A stretch of DNA of 64,000 nt from Candidatus Vallotia laricis (GCF_020541325.1 NZ_CP047399.1:1-64000), one strand, 5' to 3'; positions 45,097 through 57,700 are shown, counted from the first letter of the stretch. Notes: generated by a model from the sequence alone, not told the origin. Translations and numbers: made by a program.

Positions 45097-46287
45097 TTAT
45101 AATGTATGCGAACGATCGCCGCCCTTGAAGGCGGCTAGTCTAGCATCAAATCCGCGACAAAATGCAATTACTTTAAATAGCTCGCCCATCTCAGACTCTG
45201 ACAGCAGCTTTTGTACTATATTAGCTTTTGGCAAAAATCGGACTGAGTCGGTTGGATCTAGTTGCATAAGTAAATCTGTAATACCGGCGTTTATTAAGAA
45301 GTGCGCCTGTGATGTATATCCGAGTAAATGTGCGCCTGCGATACGGGCTGCTTGTTTAATAGCACTGAATTGCACGTGTGCGGTAATATCTTGTAAGCCT
45401 GGATAGAGGAATGGGTCGCTATGAGCGTGATGTTGATAGTGGCACATTAGCGTACCCTCCGTGCGTTGCGGATGATAATACTCGGCAGCCGGGAAACCAT
45501 AGTCGACGAACAATGCGGCACCGCGTCCGAGTGCTGAGCACACCGTATACACGAATTTAGTTGCCGCCTCATGTGTCTCAGTGACGTAGTCGTGCTCGTT
45601 TGGAACATACGCAAGCGTGGCTGGTATTAGGGCGGGAATCAAAGGGCGATCGGCGAATACAAATCGACTTGCATCTATCACCGAGACACCGCGTTCATAC
45701 CATAAGCTATCCTGACGCGCAAAAATACGCACCGGCATTGCATCAAGAACTTCATTGCCAACAATAACGCCATCCACGCGCTCTGGGATTGTATTGACCC
45801 ACTGAACGCAGGGGATAAACCGCTCCGCAGTCTCTGCAATATATTTATGCTGCCGCTCGCGTAACGTGTCGGACAATTCTATGATCGTGTAGCGTGTACA
45901 CTCGATACCTAACTCATCTAAAGTACGCAGTAAGACGGAAGCAAACTTACCTGTACCAGCCCCAAATTCGACTACGTGGCTAGTATTGGTAGCATTAAGT
46001 ATCTCAGCCACTGGCTTGGCGAATGTTTGAGCAAACAGTGGCGTGAGTTCCGAGGCAGTAATAAAGTCGCTACCATCATCTGGGCTATGACCAAACTTAA
46101 CCGTACTATTGCTATAGTAGCCCAGGCCAGAGGCATATAAGGCCAGTTTCATATACCTGTCGAATGGCATCCAACCACCAGATACGTCGATGTGTTGAAT
46201 TATGTATCGTACCAAAGAACACATGTGCTCAAGCGCGGTGTCGTTGGGAATAGGTAATCCATATCGCTGCGTTATGTTTATTTGCAT
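45097..46287 (-). CDS. MidA/NDUFAF7-type SAM-dependent methyltransferase (COG1565)
   Basis: A 396-residue class I SAM methyltransferase. The SAM motif VVEFGAGTGKFASVLL (105-120) and the family signature GNEVLDAMPVRIFA (177-190) are clear, as are YVTETHEAA and DYGFPAAEYYHPQR. The mitochondrial relative NDUFAF7 methylates an arginine of complex I, but the bacterial target is less certain. It matches the Burkholderia ortholog to the end (KGGDRSHTL). It lies divergently next to folB, an arrangement I recall from Burkholderia. No defect is seen. Confidence 0.9.
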   Translation of the reverse strand: MQINITQRYGLPIPNDTALEHMCSLVRYIIQHIDVSGGWMPFDRYMKLALYASGLGYYSNSTVKFGHSPDDGSDFITASELTPLFAQTFAKPVAEILNATNTSHVVEFGAGTGKFASVLLRTLDELGIECTRYTIIELSDTLRERQHKYIAETAERFIPCVQWVNTIPERVDGVIVGNEVLDAMPVRIFARQDSLWYERGVSVIDASRFVFADRPLIPALIPATLAYVPNEHDYVTETHEAATKFVYTVCSALGRGAALFVDYGFPAAEYYHPQRTEGTLMCHYQHHAHSDPFLYPGLQDITAHVQFSAIKQAARIAGAHLLGYTSQAHFLINAGITDLLMQLDPTDSVRFLPKANIVQKLLSESEMGELFKVIAFCRGFDARLAAFKGGDRSHTL

Positions 46288-46660
46288 CTAGGTATTTTAA
46301 AGAGGCAACTTGTGATGCGCTAATTAGCATCTAAAACGCCCTTATTCATTTTGCCACAGCGTATTGTGGCATTTCGGAACCGGGTACAGCACTGAGTGCT
46401 AGAATTTGATAGAAGCTTTATCGAAACGAAATAGTATGAACATCTAGATAAATATCGAGGCTAGAGCTAATACATTAATGCGGTGTAACTTGACAGATGC
46501 ATAACAAGTGCGGCATTACTAATCGATAGTAAGTAGTATCTCATGCCGCCGATATTCTCGTAATATGCATAGTAGCTTGAGCGTAATTCCCGCCCATCTA
46601 TTGCCATAGCGTGTTGCACAACTCCGCTTCACTTTTAACTAGATTAATTTAGATCATCTT
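46288..46660. other. divergent intergenic region of methyltransferase and folB
   Basis: About 0.37 kb with no gene. It contains a perfect 7-bp hairpin TGCCACA/TGTGGCA (46352-46371, 6-nt loop) flanked by T-rich sequence. A related TGCCATAGCGT stretch recurs near 46603. Confidence 0.5.
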
Positions 46661-47056
46661 ATGCTTTCCGCTCTTTCTCATCCGAGACTTATAAACTGTC
46701 GACGCTTATTCTTACGCAACTACGAAATTTACATTAACATTGGCGTGCATGATTTTGAGAGACATGCTGAACAGCGTGTCATTGTTAATATCGATTTGTT
46801 TATACCGCTGGTCAAATCAACGCCTCTCGCCGATGAGCTAGTCGAAGTTGTTGACTACGATTTTATGCGCTCGACAATTGCACAGCGCGTCTTGCGAGGA
46901 CATGTTAATTTGCAGGAAACGTTATGCGATGAGATAGCTAATGCTATGCTGTCTCACCAGAATGTTAGAGCAGTGCGAGTGTCAACCGAGAAGCCTGACG
47001 TTTATCCTGATTGCAAGTCAGTAGGCGTCGAAATTATCCGTATCAAAGAGATTTAA
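46661..47056 (+). CDS. folB: dihydroneopterin aldolase
   Basis: FolB splits 7,8-dihydroneopterin to 6-hydroxymethyl-dihydropterin in folate synthesis. The 131 residues include LFLRNYEIYINIGVHDFE near the N-terminus, VVDYDFMR and the strongly conserved VSTEKPDVYPDCKSVGVEI, with the catalytic glutamate in HDFE and lysine in TEKP. In Burkholderia a tRNA thiolase gene (ttcA) follows folB, as I recall. Here a 0.9-kb gap takes its place before glmU. Confidence 0.94.
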   Translation: MLSALSHPRLINCRRLFLRNYEIYINIGVHDFERHAEQRVIVNIDLFIPLVKSTPLADELVEVVDYDFMRSTIAQRVLRGHVNLQETLCDEIANAMLSHQNVRAVRVSTEKPDVYPDCKSVGVEIIRIKEI

Positions 47057-47945
47057 TATTAATGTATTAAGAACCTTAACCCACAGCAATAGATCATCAA
47101 AAAACAAGTGTCTAAGTAAGCAAACCGATAGACTTAACGAGATCACTCTCTACAACACCTATAACAATATAACAAGGTAAAGAAGCAAAACAATAGTTTA
47201 TATCTGAAGAAAAGAAGGATGTATACTACACTAGTGTAGTGCTGTAGTAACATTTCTTATTGAAATCTATATCAACAATTAAGATACGTACAGTATTATC
47301 ATTTCTACCGAAGGGTGGGCTAATGCTCTAGTATTTTTATCAAAGTACTCTATGAAAGTAGAGTGTTGTGAGTAAGTTTGGCGTGACCAAGATTGAGGTT
47401 TTGCTGCGGCGATATTCTACAAACGATTTTACTAGCATGCTCTCAGTAGATGGTTCGAGAGTTACTCTTCCTAGACTGTAATTCGATAAAAACTAGCATA
47501 CCGTGATTCGGTTATGTACCTCTGTAAAAAAGAATGCTCTGTAGAGAGTATGCATAGTTCCGTGAATTTTAGGTTATTCCATAAATGTACGCAGTAGCTA
47601 GTACGAACCTGCGACTTAATGAGATGGAGATCTAACTTTGGGAATGCAATTACCCCAAAGAATCGGAGTACATGTTAAACCGCTTAGACGATATTATGTG
47701 ATCGCGCCTGACGTATCGTTTTATTTTCAAATAACACACTATAAGCCGGGACGATCTATGGGCGATAGTGAGTTCAACGATAAACCATATACCATACCTA
47801 TACTAGTAGTGGTATCTCCCGATTTGGGTAATTCAACTCGTCGAAAGCTATATTTTCAATATATCTGTTCGTTGGTTACGCTACAGAATAAAGTAAGCCC
47901 GGTACAAAAAATTATCTCCTTGAGATATCCCCGGATATTGATGCG
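47057..47945. other. gap between folB and glmU
   Basis: About 0.9 kb. A 16-bp perfect palindrome (ACTACACTAGTGTAGT, 47225-47240) is present. A 103-codon frame with a TTG start (47638-47949) runs into the glmU start, but it has no ribosome site and no recognisable similarity, so it was not accepted. No ttcA-like motif was found. Confidence 0.5.
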
Positions 47946-49307
47946 GTGAATATTGTCATTCTTGCGGCTGGCATAGGAAAACGCATGCACTCAGAGCGAC
48001 CGAAAGTATTACAACCACTAGCCGGACGACCAGTGCTATCGCATGTTATTGCTACAGCTCGTACACTAGCGACAAGTCCACTCATTGTAGTAGTCGGACA
48101 TGGTGCCGACGCCGTATGCAAGGCTATCGACGCACCCGATATTAAATTTGTTCTACAAGCTGATCAACTGGGTACCGGTCACGCAGTTCAACAAGCGCTT
48201 CCATTTATTGACCTAGCACTGCCTACTCTAGTGCTGTACGGCGATGTTCCACTCACGCGAGCTTCAACACTACGTCGGCTGGTTAAGGCAGCCGCTAACG
48301 GACATTATGGGGTGCTTACTGTAACGGTAGATGATCCCTTCGGTTATGGTCGCATAATACGGAATTCCGCCGGACGCATTATTAATATAATAGAGCAAAA
48401 AGATGCTAATTCGTGGCAACGAGAAATTTGCGAGATTAATACTGGTATCGTTATCTCGCCCAGCAGACGACTCGAGGCTTGGCTCAGCTCGTTGAAAAAC
48501 GATAATATTCAGCGCGAATTTTACTTAACAGATGTCGTCGAGCAAGCAATTAATGACGGTATTGAGATTGTGGGTGTACAGCCAGATGATATCTGGGAGG
48601 CGATTGGCGTAAATAACAAGCGTCAATTAGCTGATCTAGAGCGCGTTTACCAGCGTAATGAGGCACAGCGATTGCTAGACGCAGGAGTCACATTGATTGA
48701 TCCGTCTCGTATCGACGTGCGTGGTACGCTAGAGTGCGGGTCTGAAGTACTGATCGATGTCAACTGTGTATTTGAAGGACACGTTGTACTGGGTAACTAT
48801 GTCAGTATTGAGCCAAACTGCGTTATCCGAGAGACGACAATCGGCGAAGGTGTACGCGTAAACGCGTTCACGTATGTCGACGGTGCTCATCTAGGGAAGA
48901 ATGTTGTATTAGGCCCATATGCGCGGCTACGTTCCGGGACAATTCTGTCTAGCAACGCACATGTAGGTAACTTCGTAGAGGTTAAGAACGCAGTGCTGGG
49001 ACATTACGCGAAAGCTAATCATTTGAGCTATATAGGCGATGCCGATATCGGGGCGCGCGTAAACATTGGTGCCGGAACAATCACCTGTAACTATGATGGG
49101 GTAAACAAACATCGTACCATTATCTGCGATGATGTGTTTATAGGATCTGATACTCAACTTATTGCACCAGTTACCGTGGGTTCTGGAGCAACACTCGCAG
49201 CCGGTACGACTGTATGGCATGATGTGCCTGCCAGGGCACTGGTACTAAATGAAAAAACGCAGGTCGAAAAGCTGGAGTATGTACGCCCAGCCAAGAAAAA
49301 AGCTTAA
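47946..49307 (+). CDS. glmU: bifunctional UDP-N-acetylglucosamine pyrophosphorylase / glucosamine-1-phosphate acetyltransferase
   Basis: GlmU acetylates glucosamine-1-phosphate and then transfers UMP to make UDP-GlcNAc for peptidoglycan and LPS. The 453 residues open with [17 protein letters not shown], the nucleotidyltransferase loop, followed by LYGDVPLT. The C-terminal half is a left-handed beta helix of hexapeptide repeats, with [12 protein letters not shown] and the [12 protein letters not shown] active-site loop. The start is GTG 47946, because the family begins MNIVILAAG. glmS follows after 60 bp, forming a UDP-GlcNAc supply operon. Confidence 0.97.
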   Translation: MNIVILAAGIGKRMHSERPKVLQPLAGRPVLSHVIATARTLATSPLIVVVGHGADAVCKAIDAPDIKFVLQADQLGTGHAVQQALPFIDLALPTLVLYGDVPLTRASTLRRLVKAAANGHYGVLTVTVDDPFGYGRIIRNSAGRIINIIEQKDANSWQREICEINTGIVISPSRRLEAWLSSLKNDNIQREFYLTDVVEQAINDGIEIVGVQPDDIWEAIGVNNKRQLADLERVYQRNEAQRLLDAGVTLIDPSRIDVRGTLECGSEVLIDVNCVFEGHVVLGNYVSIEPNCVIRETTIGEGVRVNAFTYVDGAHLGKNVVLGPYARLRSGTILSSNAHVGNFVEVKNAVLGHYAKANHLSYIGDADIGARVNIGAGTITCNYDGVNKHRTIICDDVFIGSDTQLIAPVTVGSGATLAAGTTVWHDVPARALVLNEKTQVEKLEYVRPAKKKA

Positions 49308-49367
49308 ACAGATACTCTTAGATAAGCTGGTAGAATCTGGTAACCACTATTTTGACGGATACATATC

Positions 49368-51188
49368 ATGTGTGGCATTGTTGGCGCGGTAGCGAAACGT
49401 AATATTGTCCCGGTTCTTGTCGAAGGGTTGCGACGCCTGGAATACCGCGGATACGATTCGTGTGGTGTAGCCGCTATCGACGGCAATGGCGTTGCCCGGT
49501 GTGCTCGTAGCGTATTACGCGTAGCGGACCTCGAACGACAGATTCGCGACACAAAACTTCTTGGTGAAACAGGTATCGCGCATACGCGATGGGCGACGCA
49601 TGGGGCACCAGTTACGCATAACGCGCATCCGATTTTCTCGCATAATATGATTGCGCTAGTGCACAATGGGATTATCGAAAACTATGCGGCTCTTCGTAAA
49701 AGCCTACGAGCGAGTGGTTATAAGTTTGTCACACAGACTGATAGCGAGGTTATTGCCCATCTAATCTATAGCGTTTATCGTGATGACCTATTTTCGGCTG
49801 TACGAGAAGCAGTGAAGCTTCTTCATGGGGCCTACGCAATTGCAGTTTTTTCAAAGAACCAACCGCATCGACTATGCTGTGCACGTGGTGGCTCACCACT
49901 GGTAGTGGGGTTGGGAGAGCACGAGCATTTTCTAGCCTCAGATACGCTAGCCCTAGCAGGCAGTACTAATCGTTTTATTTTCCTTAAAGAAGGCGATGTG
50001 GTCGAATTGACGCTCGATAGCGTTCGGATCGCAAGCCGTAATGGAGAGCTTGTACAGCGGCTGGTGCATACCGTCAACACTTATAGTGATGCAGTGGAAC
50101 TCGGGCCCTACCGACACTTCATGAAGAAGGAGATATTTGAGCAGCCGCAGGCTATTGCAGATACGATTGCGCATATCGACGCATTTGATCCTGAACTATT
50201 CGGAACTGGCGCTAGTGATGTGTTTAAGGAAACCGATAGCCTCTTAATTCTTGCGTGCGGCACTAGCTATTACTCCGGCCTGACAGCGAAATACTGGCTT
50301 GAATCAATCGCTAAAATTCCTACTCAAGTTGAGATCGCCAGCGAGTATCGCTATCGTGACTCCGTACCAAACCATCGATCATTAGTTGTAGTCATCTCTC
50401 AGTCTGGTGAGACAGCGGATACCCTCGCTGGACTGAAGCATGCGCATGCGCTTGGACATTCGAATACGATGGCGATTTGCAATGTGGAAAGCAGCACGAT
50501 AGTACGACTCACCACACTGCGCTTTCTAACGCACGCGGGTACCGAAATTGGCGTGGCTTCAACAAAGTCATTTACAACGCAGCTCGTCGCTCTGTTCGTT
50601 CTTACGGTAACGCTAAAATGGTTGCGCAGTAATACTGATGCTGGTCTTCAAACGCAGTATCTAAAACAATTGCGACACCTTCCGGCCGCACTCAACAGCG
50701 TGCTTGCGCTTGAGCCTCAGATCATTGCATGGGCCAAAGCATTTTCACACAAAGAAAATGCATTGTTTCTTGGAAGGGGCATGCATTATCCAATTGCACT
50801 AGAGGGCGCATTAAAATTAAAAGAAACCTCATATATTCATGCTGAGGCATATCCAGCTGGCGAACTCAAGCATGGACCACTCGCGTTAGTGACCAAAGCA
50901 ATGCCGGTAGTTACCGTTGCTCCTAATGATATTTTGCTGGAAAAACTAAAGGCTAATATTCAGGAAGTTCGCGCACGAGGTGGCCAGCTCTATGTATTTG
51001 CTGATGCAGATACGCGAATTGTTAACGATGAAGGCTTACATGTGATCCGGATGCCCGAGCATTATGGGCTGTTATCGCCGATTTTGCATGTAGTTCCATT
51101 GCAATTGCTTGCATATCATACTGCCTGTGCACGCGGTACCGACGTAGACAAGCCTCGTAATCTAGCTAAGTCAGTGACGGTAGAATAA
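49368..51188 (+). CDS. glmS: glutamine-fructose-6-phosphate aminotransferase (isomerizing)
   Basis: GlmS makes glucosamine-6-phosphate from fructose-6-phosphate and glutamine, the first step to UDP-GlcNAc. The 606 residues start MCGIVGAVA with the nucleophile Cys2 of the glutaminase domain, followed by [11 protein letters not shown] and THTRWATHG-like ([10 protein letters not shown]). Two SIS isomerase domains follow ([18 protein letters not shown]) and it ends [13 protein letters not shown], the conserved C-terminal loop. It lies directly after glmU. No glmS ribozyme is expected or seen in the short gap. Confidence 0.97.
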   Translation: MCGIVGAVAKRNIVPVLVEGLRRLEYRGYDSCGVAAIDGNGVARCARSVLRVADLERQIRDTKLLGETGIAHTRWATHGAPVTHNAHPIFSHNMIALVHNGIIENYAALRKSLRASGYKFVTQTDSEVIAHLIYSVYRDDLFSAVREAVKLLHGAYAIAVFSKNQPHRLCCARGGSPLVVGLGEHEHFLASDTLALAGSTNRFIFLKEGDVVELTLDSVRIASRNGELVQRLVHTVNTYSDAVELGPYRHFMKKEIFEQPQAIADTIAHIDAFDPELFGTGASDVFKETDSLLILACGTSYYSGLTAKYWLESIAKIPTQVEIASEYRYRDSVPNHRSLVVVISQSGETADTLAGLKHAHALGHSNTMAICNVESSTIVRLTTLRFLTHAGTEIGVASTKSFTTQLVALFVLTVTLKWLRSNTDAGLQTQYLKQLRHLPAALNSVLALEPQIIAWAKAFSHKENALFLGRGMHYPIALEGALKLKETSYIHAEAYPAGELKHGPLALVTKAMPVVTVAPNDILLEKLKANIQEVRARGGQLYVFADADTRIVNDEGLHVIRMPEHYGLLSPILHVVPLQLLAYHTACARGTDVDKPRNLAKSVTVE

Positions 51189-52223
51189 TAGATTAGATAT
51201 TTTTAAACGCGTTATTAAATATTTCGATGCGAGATGATAATCTATAAGGTTATTATATGTTGCAATTCGGTGGATTTGCAGATTGTGCGCAAGGTGTTGC
51301 ACTTCTCAGGTTAAGCGGATAATAGCCTGAAGTAGCTTACAGGCTAGATCGATCGATCATGTGCTATAAATACAGCGTGTCCAATCTACAAAGGTGCAGA
51401 ATAAATATAAAGTGCATTGCTTGGATTGATCTTCCATGCCAGAGCACGTGGAACTGTTCCGACATACGTGCAGCAGGGTGATTCGGAATTTTATAGTGCT
51501 GGTAGATAATTAACCACCTCACAAATGCTGAGTACTGTATAACTGATGGTATTCAATAGTGAAATCGTAATAACGGTAATTGTTAATCTTTTAAATTTAG
51601 CGTTTTTAGATTTTTTGTAAACTTTTTATATAATATTTGATACAGCAGATCTTAACTATATAGTTGAGCGTTCCGAAATACAGCAACTATAGATTATTAG
51701 TCGTCTGTTTTTTAGTTTTTTAGGTTAAAAGTTATGTATCGTGCAGTAGATAACAAACTAAATCAGCTCAAATAGCTATACACGCATCTTGCTAGATGGC
51801 AAAAGTAAAAGTTAGTTGGGAAACTTTATAGTATAACTTATGCATGCAATAAATATTGCGATGTCTAGCACGAGCGATATGTATCTATCTTTAAAATAAA
51901 GAATACTGCTATACCTAGTAGGTAGGATGGAAGGGAAAGTTTGATGATATGCCTCGAGTTTTTAATAAACACAGGGAATTTGTATTGACACCGGTAAATT
52001 AACAATCGGGCGACTCATCTTATTATTCAGCATCCTTATTTAAAATAATTAAGCACAAATATCCTGGAATTAGCAGCGTATACTGTACCCAAGCACTAGC
52101 GTTTAATCAAAGTAATTAGACGCTGGCTTTTATCTAACTTGTTTGAGATTTAATATAAGCTTGCATTTTTAGGAGGTAGGCGCTAGACTGGTTATGTTCT
52201 TCCTCATACAAATTCAAATTTAG

Positions 52224-52247
52224 CCCGCCGCTTGGCGGGTTTTTTTT
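52224..52247 (+). terminator. strong rho-independent terminator without an assigned gene
   Basis: CCCGCC (52224-52229), a 4-nt loop, GGCGGG (52234-52239) and eight T (52240-52247) make a textbook plus-strand terminator. The nearest plus-strand gene, glmS, ends more than 1 kb upstream. A short frame ATG 52194 to TAG 52221-52223 (nine codons, MFFLIQIQI) ends exactly at the stem, and AGGAGG (52171-52176) lies 17 nt before that ATG, too far for normal initiation. Confidence 0.85.
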
Positions 52248-53233
52248 GAGTAACGTAGTCGATATAAAACTGCCGCACTTATTATACGGCCACTTAGTGC
52301 TGGCCTTAGATTATCTTTTTCTTATAATAAGAGTGTATTTATCCTCGGATTTTCCCTTAGTGGTGGTATTATCTTCAGATATATGTCACTCGGACAAAAA
52401 ACAGGTAAATACTCACGTTTTTGGAAATTAGATATTGATCTATATCTTTATAATACCAAAGATTACTTATATTGCCGCTAGCATGAATTTCAAGACGATA
52501 GTGCATAAAGTCGGATTTAGCGTTATAAATGTCGTAGAAATCAGAGTTTGAAACTATTAATATAGTTAACTAGTTGGTATGTTATGGTGCATAGGAAAAG
52601 ATGTTTGTTATAGAAGCCTCATACGAAATCATCTACACCGATCATAAGGTTCATACACAGCAAAACTCCATCTGATGCAGCTTTTCTTTGGCTGTCAAGT
52701 TGCGAAATCGCTATAATTTTCTCTGCATTCCAAAAGACAAAAAGTCAACTCGATTGATATCATATTAGCTTGTGCATCGAAAAATTTATCGTCTAGATTT
52801 TCTTGAGAACCGAATGACATAACTCGAACAAACGTTTCACCGGTATAGTAGTTGGCAGCACGGTATGAATATCAGTTAGGTTACCTGCTATCTTAATTTC
52901 CCCTGGGGGGTAGGTTATAACCACTATCTCCTTATAACGCGCATTGACAATCAGCTCTAGCATTAGCATTAGCCCGGAATAGATCCTCATTTCTGGAAAG
53001 TGTTGTATATCTGCCTAAGTGCAAAGGAGTGGACTTAATAATGCATGGGTAGAGTAATTCTCATGCGGCAGGATTAATTTTTGCCGCCACTACTGCATCT
53101 AGTAATCGAATAGTTTGTCTCGACGAACTGGCGGCTCAATATCTGCGGAGATAGTGGATGCATTTCTAAAATGAACGCTAACGCATGGCGTCTGAGTACT
53201 GCAATGGGCTTTCTCAATGTATTTTCTTCCGCT

Positions 53234-53264
53234 GTCTACAGTTTAGCTTGGGTAAACTGTAGAC
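53234..53264. repeat. 12-bp perfect hairpin
   Basis: GTCTACAGTTTA (53234-53245) and TAAACTGTAGAC (53253-53264) pair perfectly around a 7-nt loop. Function unknown. It lies 170 bp from another long hairpin. Confidence 0.55.
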
Positions 53265-53433
53265 CTATCTTGTTGCGCTCGGGACGCCATGCTAGGTCGT
53301 AAACACATGGTCAATTTAACTAGCGATACGGATGCGCGCGAGGTAGTATTTAGTAGGAATAGAGGATAACGTCAGAAGCATTAATCAGTTGCCATCACTT
53401 ATTAGAATTTTGCTCTTATCCTCATCAACGCGT

Positions 53434-53474
53434 AACACTTCAATATCGCGCCGTTTGCTCGATATTGAAGTGTT
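53434..53474. repeat. 15-bp perfect inverted repeat
   Basis: AACACTTCAATATCG (53434-53448) and CGATATTGAAGTGTT (53460-53474) pair perfectly across 11 nt. The sequence is unrelated to the other hairpins and no T tract follows. Confidence 0.6.
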
Positions 53475-54100
53475 TAGCCCAGTTGTATCATTCTGTTTAT
53501 CGACAAAAACTTTTATTTTCAATACATGCCTACTTCGTACAATGACACCAAAAATACTTTATATAAGTACGACAGAGATGCGGCGATTTTAAAGAGAAAT
53601 CTATTTCTATTGGGGAGGGCGCTATGCTAATTCGTAGCGGTGGTTAGGCGGTCCTGAAGATTAGCGGCAGTCTAGGTACGTAGAGTTCTATTAAGCCAAA
53701 ATAAGACACTTTCCTAAAGAGCCTTAGACGCCGGGGATTGAATGCATGGCGTACGTCGTCTACCGCAAGAATCGGGTCAGCAGTATTAGATACCAAAAAG
53801 TCCGTAGAATAATTTATTCTACTATCTATATCTCTATTATAGATTGTGTGTAGCATATTCTAGTTGTAGTTGAGATTCGTGCTACGCGCTAACTCAGGTT
53901 AGTCATGGGGGTGTTATGGGCAATCTTCTGATAGGCTGTTCAAGCGGTAGATATTCTAAGCATAGGGTGAGAACAAAATGTAAACATGCGTTTAGTATTG
54001 GCTAGATAGAATAGGACTAGATAGTATCTGCTACTCTCACATGCTAGCCGCAGATTCTAGCCATTACGGCTGAAGGTTTTCCAGTTTCGATAGATTCTAC

Positions 54101-54790
54101 TCACTCTTGTGACGCAGATATCACGCCACCATGTTCCGCTGACCACTGGGCGGGGGCGTGGAGGAACTTCTCGATCTCATCTAGTGTTCTCGCGTCAAAA
54201 TATTTTTTATCTCTAGCTACGCGTAGCAGGTCCCACCACGTCGCTAATGCATGTAGATCGACACCGATATCTTGAAGAGCCGACATATTTTCTCTGAAAA
54301 TATTGTAGTGGAATAGTATAAAACAGTGCTCAACACTCGCGCCGGCGGTGCGTAGTGCATTGATGAAGTTAATCTTGCTTCGGCTATCAGTTGTTAGATC
54401 CTCGACCAGTAAAACTTGCGAACCTTCCTGCAAAACCCCCTCAATTTGTGCATTACGGCCGAAACCTTTTGGCTTCTTACGAATATATTGCATCGGCAAG
54501 CCCATGCGATCGGCAATCCATGCAGCAAATGGGATTCCGGCAGTTTCTCCACCTGCTACAGAAGTAATTTTTTCGAATCCAATGTGGGTATAAATAACCG
54601 ATTCGGCCATGTCCATTAATGCATTGCGTACTCGTGGATAAGAGATGAGTTTCCGGCAATCGACATAGACTGGGCTAGCCCATCCGGATGTGAAGATATA
54701 CGGTTTTTCGGCGTTGAAGTAAATAGCCCGTACCTCTAGCAGAATCCTAGAGGTAGCGTCGGAGATTGTTTGACGATCGATATCTATCAT
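54101..54790 (-). CDS. pyrE: orotate phosphoribosyltransferase
   Basis: PyrE joins orotate to PRPP to form OMP in pyrimidine synthesis. The 229 residues carry the PRPP-binding motif [14 protein letters not shown] (126-139), [18 protein letters not shown] and the [13 protein letters not shown] block, matching Burkholderia PyrE to the C-terminus ([14 protein letters not shown]). It is isolated, with large deserts on both sides, so nearby Burkholderia neighbours appear lost or moved. No defect is seen. Confidence 0.96.
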   Translation of the reverse strand: MIDIDRQTISDATSRILLEVRAIYFNAEKPYIFTSGWASPVYVDCRKLISYPRVRNALMDMAESVIYTHIGFEKITSVAGGETAGIPFAAWIADRMGLPMQYIRKKPKGFGRNAQIEGVLQEGSQVLLVEDLTTDSRSKINFINALRTAGASVEHCFILFHYNIFRENMSALQDIGVDLHALATWWDLLRVARDKKYFDARTLDEIEKFLHAPAQWSAEHGGVISASQE

Positions 54791-57700
54791 CGAAATTCCT
54801 TAAAATATAGGTGGGCTATGTAGAATCATACCTTTCGTATAACTCACGGTTATAAATTATTAGGATACTATTTTTCTTGACTATGCTTTGAGTTACTATG
54901 CGAACCGGCTAGTTGTTGAGCAATGGTTGATAGATTAAAAATCTTTTTGCAACTATATCTAATTCTATATGGTTATATACGTCACATTATAGAGAAATAA
55001 TAAAAGAACAGAACTCTTACCCATTATTGAAATTAAAATCCCGGCAAGCTCTTGGTCATCCCGCAATAATCGCTATCCAATTAGATTAACCAGTCAACCA
55101 ATTATTCTTGAATCGTACATAAAAATTAATGCTGAGCTATATAATGCGTAAATCTATACCTTTCTAAGCAAAGTAGTTAATGTCGATAACATACCAGTCG
55201 TTGTCTGGAATTGTCTGGACAAGTTAGTAATAGTTAGTAATTAAAAATTACGGAATTTTTATGTAAATAAGGATTTTATTGTCATATGCGATAGCAAGCA
55301 TTCGAAATGTGACCTGGGCATGTATACCTTAAATATACGATCGGATTATGAAGTTAGGATAGTAACCAGGTAGTTTCATACTATATGTCCAATGTATCAC
55401 CGTAACATCTTGTTTGCATTAGAATCAAGTGATTCTATGCGTTTTTCAGACTTCAGTCGATAGTAGCTGATAGCTACAGATCAGTATGTTAAATATGACT
55501 TGTGTGAGCTCAAGTGCCGCCTAACGTCTCACAAACTTGCCTGGTAGCAAGCTGCGATTCCTAGAAGATATATCCGCAATATTTAAGCTGTCTATAAAGA
55601 TATATTCGTGTCAGATCATTGGTCGCTATATAAAAATATAAATGACGACTATGAAAACGCGGCTATATTAGAAGTATATGCATAGAGCAATATACGTGCT
55701 AGAAATCGCTATTCTAGACGCTCTCGATACGCTCGAGAGGCTATGTTTTCTCTTCAGACTTGATATCCTAATTGAATATATAGATAGAAATCCGAGCTGA
55801 CTATATAGGACAGATCTGCTAACGGCATGCACTACGCGTTCCACATCGCAGGGCTTGACCGATATGGACGGTTAGATATATAGGACACCTATGCAGACCA
55901 GCTTAAGGTTATTAACGAGGAGCTCGTATTGACCAGGCTATTGACTTGGAGAATTACTGAAGTAAGATAACATATGTAAACACTGCGCCGAAGCTTGTAA
56001 CTCATAGCGGGCATTATTTCACTGAGCCCCCCCCCGTATGAGCTCTTTAGATGAGTGAGGTGCGAGACATTTGACGCACAAATTACTCAGTTGAGTTTAC
56101 GGAGTGTGTCCGCGGTCTAGACTCTCCCTCTATTGATACGCTCAGATAGTCATTGAAAGAATATTATTAATAACTAAATTTAAAACTTTCTCGTGCCGGA
56201 TTATGTGATTATAAGCCCTGACTCTAGAGAAAATTCAGTTAAAGAATTGCGCAGCAGCGCAATAGAATGGCGATGTCTAGAGCAAACAGTAGTCGGTTGA
56301 TAGAACTACAATGCCATCGTATTGGTTAATTAAACACGAAGCTATCTTTCGAGATCTGGACGGTAAGGTCACTCACTGCCCTTTCTTGATCATCGGAATG
56401 TATACAACATAGTTTAATGACGTATAGACTCTAGTATAAGGAGTTTTCTTATTGGTGTAGTAGTTAAAATCGAGCGCGCATACGCCTAGACCGGCTAAAA
56501 CAGTCTGCAGCGCACTGATTGGCAACTAGCCAGCCGGATATGTGTGTAGCTGGATGGTTGCTGCTAATACCATTCAATATTGATGCGCTGCTTCAGTATT
56601 GAATAACTAAAGTGACACTTAGGTGTCATTCTCATGTGATTTTGCGAACTTATTTATAGGGTGGGTGATGATAACTAGCTGGTCGCTAGCTTTTACAAGT
56701 TTATTTGCGTTTAGTTATAATGGTTGCGCTCTTTCTCTATTGGAAGTCTTTTGATCAGCGTGACATCAAAAACTTAGCCTTGCTTTATATTTGATACTAA
56801 CATATCTAGTATATAGATAATAAATCTTCCTGTTTTGGATAAGCACTCTCGTTAGAGACTGTGCTGCAGAATCTATGTGTATTAGCTAGTAATATATAAA
56901 AGCCCAAGTATTAATAGCATTATAGGAGATGCAGATCTTATCAATGATAAGGATTATTCGTACGGTACATATAATATATTTTATTTGTGGGAGCACACTG
57001 GACTAGTGATGACGTGCAGAATAGCGTATCGATTATTCGATCGAGCAAAAAAACTATAGTTTCTGCGGCACTGTTCCGGTGTAATCAGCTACCTTCTATT
57101 CCGGGCTTAGTAGTAAAGAGTCTTCTTTCATTTCAATCTCAGATTATGATTAGTTTGTATAATTCTGTAAAGTTTTGATGATTTCATCATTATATTTCAA
57201 AAGACCTACTGCAGTGCTATGAGGGTGTTCAGTAGAACTGAACGATCGTATATATAAATAGTTTTATCAAAGATTTTTTACCTAGAGAAATCGTACTAAC
57301 TAGTTAATTCATAGCTTTAATCATCGTCAATGCACCACAGTTTCTTGTATAAGAAGCCAAATTTTTAAGATAGGGCGGGTGGTATTACCAATATTATGTC
57401 CTTACATATAAGAAATATACAAAAAATATACTAGGTTTATTCGATCTTTATTATTCCAGCAATTCTAGTGACTCATCTATGGTGTTCGAGGTGGTAAGTG
57501 TGCTTTTGCTAAAGGTCTATTCAGCGCACTTCCCGCAAGGTCCGTCACCAAATGTGAATTTACTAGGTATGTCTTAGCTATGACCATTCAGTGATATCTT
57601 GTTTGACGATCCGGCGCAGCTTACGGCAGTTTAATTAATCAATCGATAGAAATAACTTTTATCTAAACGTCAATATATAAGCATCTATAGAAATATTAGC

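Larger units (their letters stand above)
51189..54100. other. gene desert between convergent glmS and pyrE
   Basis: About 2.9 kb. A strong terminator (52224-52247) and two long hairpins (53234-53264, 53434-53474) are present. Short open frames at 52793-52990 and 53644-53856 (minus) are somewhat protein-like but unrecognised. Regions of higher GC near 53000-53900 suggest more recent decay. Confidence 0.5.

Noticed and set aside
47638-47949. 103-codon frame ending inside the glmU start
   Set aside because: It has a TTG start with no ribosome site and no recognised motifs, in decayed sequence. It could be chance.
52793-52990. 65-codon minus-strand frame
   Set aside because: It is somewhat protein-like but has no recognised family, start signal or neighbour. 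Not enough to call.
53644-53856. 70-codon minus-strand frame
   Set aside because: No recognised similarity or translation signal. It may be a remnant but cannot be supported.
55180-55250. Short repeats as a possible CRISPR array
   Set aside because: These are adjacent tandem slippage copies of about 10 bp without spacers. No direct-repeat and spacer pattern or cas gene exists in the window.
56027-56035. C9 run as a phase-variation switch
   Set aside because: No gene or promoter lies near it. Similar G and C runs occur throughout the window.
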